64,000 bases of DNA from Massilia sp. H-1 (GTDB lineage: Bacteria; Pseudomonadota; Gammaproteobacteria; Burkholderiales; Burkholderiaceae_D), in NCBI GenBank assembly GCA_024703915.1, contig CP087969.1:186001-250000 (forward strand). Reading direction: 5' to 3'. The position numbers and the translations under genes are program-made. The notes beneath the pieces were generated by a model. That model saw nothing but the letters and a program-made list of their open reading frames with translations, searched no databases and had not been told where the DNA came from. Below, piece after piece: positions 62,699-64,000 of this stretch. Every line of letters starts with the position of its first letter. The first letter of the stretch is position 1.

Positions 62699-63689
62699 AT
62701 GCTGCAGGAAGGCGACATCATCACACTGGCCAGAGGCGACTACCGCCTGCGCGCGCCGCTGGCCGGATCATCCTACGGCGTCGTGTGGCAGGCAGCCGCA
62801 CCGGACACCGGCGAGGATGTGGCCCTCAAGCTGATCAACCAGGAGCAGATGGCGCGCGCCGACAGCGCGCTGCAGGAGCGCTGGGTCGCCAGCGCGAACA
62901 CCGAAACCGCATTCCTGCGCGCTGGCGCCCTGGGACGGCCGCCATATCGTGCGCCTGCTCGACGACGGCATGCACGAGGGCTTGCCCGTCATGGCCCTGG
63001 AACTGATGGGGCCCGACCTGGCGCGCCACGGCCGCGGGCACCTGCCGCTCATGCTGGTGCTCGACTGGGTCGACCAGATCAATCAGGCACTGGCCACCGT
63101 GCACCGCTACGGCCGCCTGTACCTGGACCTCAAGCCCGCCAACGTGCTGACCGAACGCAGCGGCAACGGCGTCCGGCTGGCCGACTTTGGCACCAGCCGC
63201 CTGCGCACGGCCAGCGCGGACGGGGTCTATACGGGCACGGCAAGCTGGCAGGCGCCGGAACAGTTCTTCCCGAGCGCCGCCCGCACCTACGACACCGATA
63301 CCCGCAGCGACTACTTCGCGCTCGGCGCCATGCTGTACTACCTCGCCACCGCCAGGCAGCTGGGCTTTTGCAGCACCTGTGGCGAAGCCTGGCGCGCACA
63401 CCAGAGCGCGGCCCCGGCGCGTGCTGGCCGGTAACGGCGGCCGCATTCCCGCCACCCTCACCGAGGATGAAGCCGAGCTGTTCGCCGATCACGTGGGCAG
63501 CCATGCTGCCGCGCTTGGCGCTGACCTTGCTGCGTTCCCTGCTCGCACCTGAACCTGCCGAACGGCCGCGCCACGCGGTCGACATCAGCCGCATGATCGC
63601 CGCGGTCCGTGCAGCAAAAGCTGCGCCGCGCGCGCCGTTTCACCTGCCGCGCCCCGCTGCTTGGCTACCGCATCGGGAGCATGGCATGA
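62699..63689 (+). CDS. Hanks-type serine/threonine protein kinase
   Basis: About 330 residues. MLQEGDIITLARGDYRLRAP, nucleotide loop LAGSSYGVVWQA, Lys in VALKLIN, catalytic loop LYLDLKPANVL (the usual HRD is LYLD here), DFG in LADFGTSRLR, and APEQFFP. The C-terminal domain has no visible sensor or membrane segment. Frame slips near 62930, 63415 and 63505-63550. GGGGAGG upstream; ATGA overlap with the FHA gene. The non-RD-type YLD loop lacks the Arg before Asp. Confidence 0.85.
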
Positions 63690-64000
63690 GGGCCCCCGCC
63701 ATCGCAGCGCTGTTCCTTTTGTGCCTGCTCCAGCTGGTGTGCCTGTGGCGCGCCTTTAAGCAGTGTACACACCGGCCGCCATCGAACTGGTGCTGCGCCC
63801 CGGCCAGTCGCAGATCCTGGGCCGCAACGAACTGGCCGCACCGCAGGCGGCTGCCAGCCACCTTGCGCTGCGCCGCGACGCCAGCGGCGCCTGGTGGATA
63901 CGCAACGTCAGCGCTTAAGCAAACAGGTGCTGCTGCAGCGCGCCGGCGTGGACCGCCGCATGGGCACCAGCGCACTGGAACCAGGCCAGGTGCTGCGCAT
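63686..64000 (+). CDS. Membrane-anchored FHA-domain protein (partial)
   Basis: MRAPAIAALFLLCLLQLVCLW is an N-terminal anchor; after restoring GCCGGC at 63752, the sequence AGSVYTPAAIELVLRPGQSQ, ILGRNELAAPQAAASHLALR, WWIRNVSA has the FHA pattern (GR, S-x-x-H, N). A corrupted site at 63917 breaks it again. FHA domains bind phosphothreonine, so this is the likely reader or target of the kinase it overlaps. Runs off the window. Confidence 0.7.
   Translation, partial: MRAPAIAALFLLCLLQLVCLWRAFKQCTHRPPSNWCCAPASRRSWAATNWPHRRRLPATLRCAATPAAPGGYATSALKQTGAAAARRRGPPHGHQRTGTRPGAAH

Noticed and set aside
1..64000. Many genes interrupted by stops, suggesting a decaying genome or stop-codon reassignment
   Set aside because: Breaks include essential genes, the lengths of the inserted strings vary, and correction at GCCGGC or in homopolymers restores conserved sequence. 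Sequencing error explains it better.
1..64000. GCTTAAGC as a real dispersed regulatory or uptake sequence
   Set aside because: It falls inside conserved codons and shifts reading frames, with several spelling variants. A functional repeat would keep frame and spelling.

Overview
The window is GC-rich (about 63-65% by eye) chromosomal DNA from a betaproteobacterium, most likely an Oxalobacteraceae member (Massilia, Duganella or Janthinobacterium type). Supporting features are class I PHA synthase with phaR, rluD-pgeF divergent from bamD, a complete MSHA-type type IV pilus cluster, a PEP-CTERM protein, a tail-specific protease, Kup, and many acyl-CoA catabolism genes. No phage, insertion sequence, rRNA or CRISPR array was seen.

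The consensus is not clean. Nearly every long gene is broken by small indels. Two error types stand out: homopolymer length errors, and a recurrent corruption of GCCGGC sites into GCTTAAGC, GCCTAAGC, GCTTAGGC, GCTAGGC, GCTAGC and similar strings. At more than thirty sites restoring GCCGGC restores the expected protein. I therefore annotate whole genes across the breaks and do not call them pseudogenes.

Layout. 1-2430: phaR (partial) and phaC, minus strand. 2469-6961: a small acidic-tailed membrane protein, pgeF and rluD (minus), lipoprotein bamD (plus), a 91-bp perfect palindrome, yaaA (minus) and a PIN-domain protein. 7009-9295: a class I aminotransferase and a degenerate HD-GYP protein. 9309-25021: a 16-gene MSHA pilus cluster on the minus strand, in transcriptional order mshE-G-B-A-C-D-O-P-Q and then mshI-pilN-like-J-K-L-M-N. 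25308-28432: histidine phosphatase, APH-like kinase and acyl-CoA dehydrogenase. 28682-33789: a hybrid histidine kinase with two receivers and an HPt domain, overlapping a REC-GGDEF diguanylate cyclase. 33786-38457: a GNAT protein, two MaoC hydratases and a pimeloyl-CoA dehydrogenase-like pair. 38558-45847: PEP-CTERM protein, tail-specific protease, M50-like protease, thymidine kinase, penicillin acylase and a ParB-like protein. 45968-53264: tRNA-Leu(UAA), several poorly conserved small genes, an SDR, a DUF2807 protein, a ParDE toxin-antitoxin pair, a soluble sugar dehydrogenase, a beta-helix protein and small proteins. 53340-58292: an MBL-fold persulfide dioxygenase-like enzyme convergent with kup-kdpD(short)-kdpE. 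58366-64000: M28 peptidase, a direct-repeat-bounded cassette with a hypothetical gene, a membrane metallophosphoesterase, a glycine-zipper protein, and a Ser/Thr kinase followed by an FHA protein cut by the window end.

Three related 86-100 bp palindromic elements sit in intergenic gaps near 25.2, 28.5 and 35.1 kb. Regulatory output in the window is linked to second messengers (GGDEF with intact I-site, degenerate HD-GYP) and to surface attachment (MSHA pilus). No gap between genes exceeds 300 bases.
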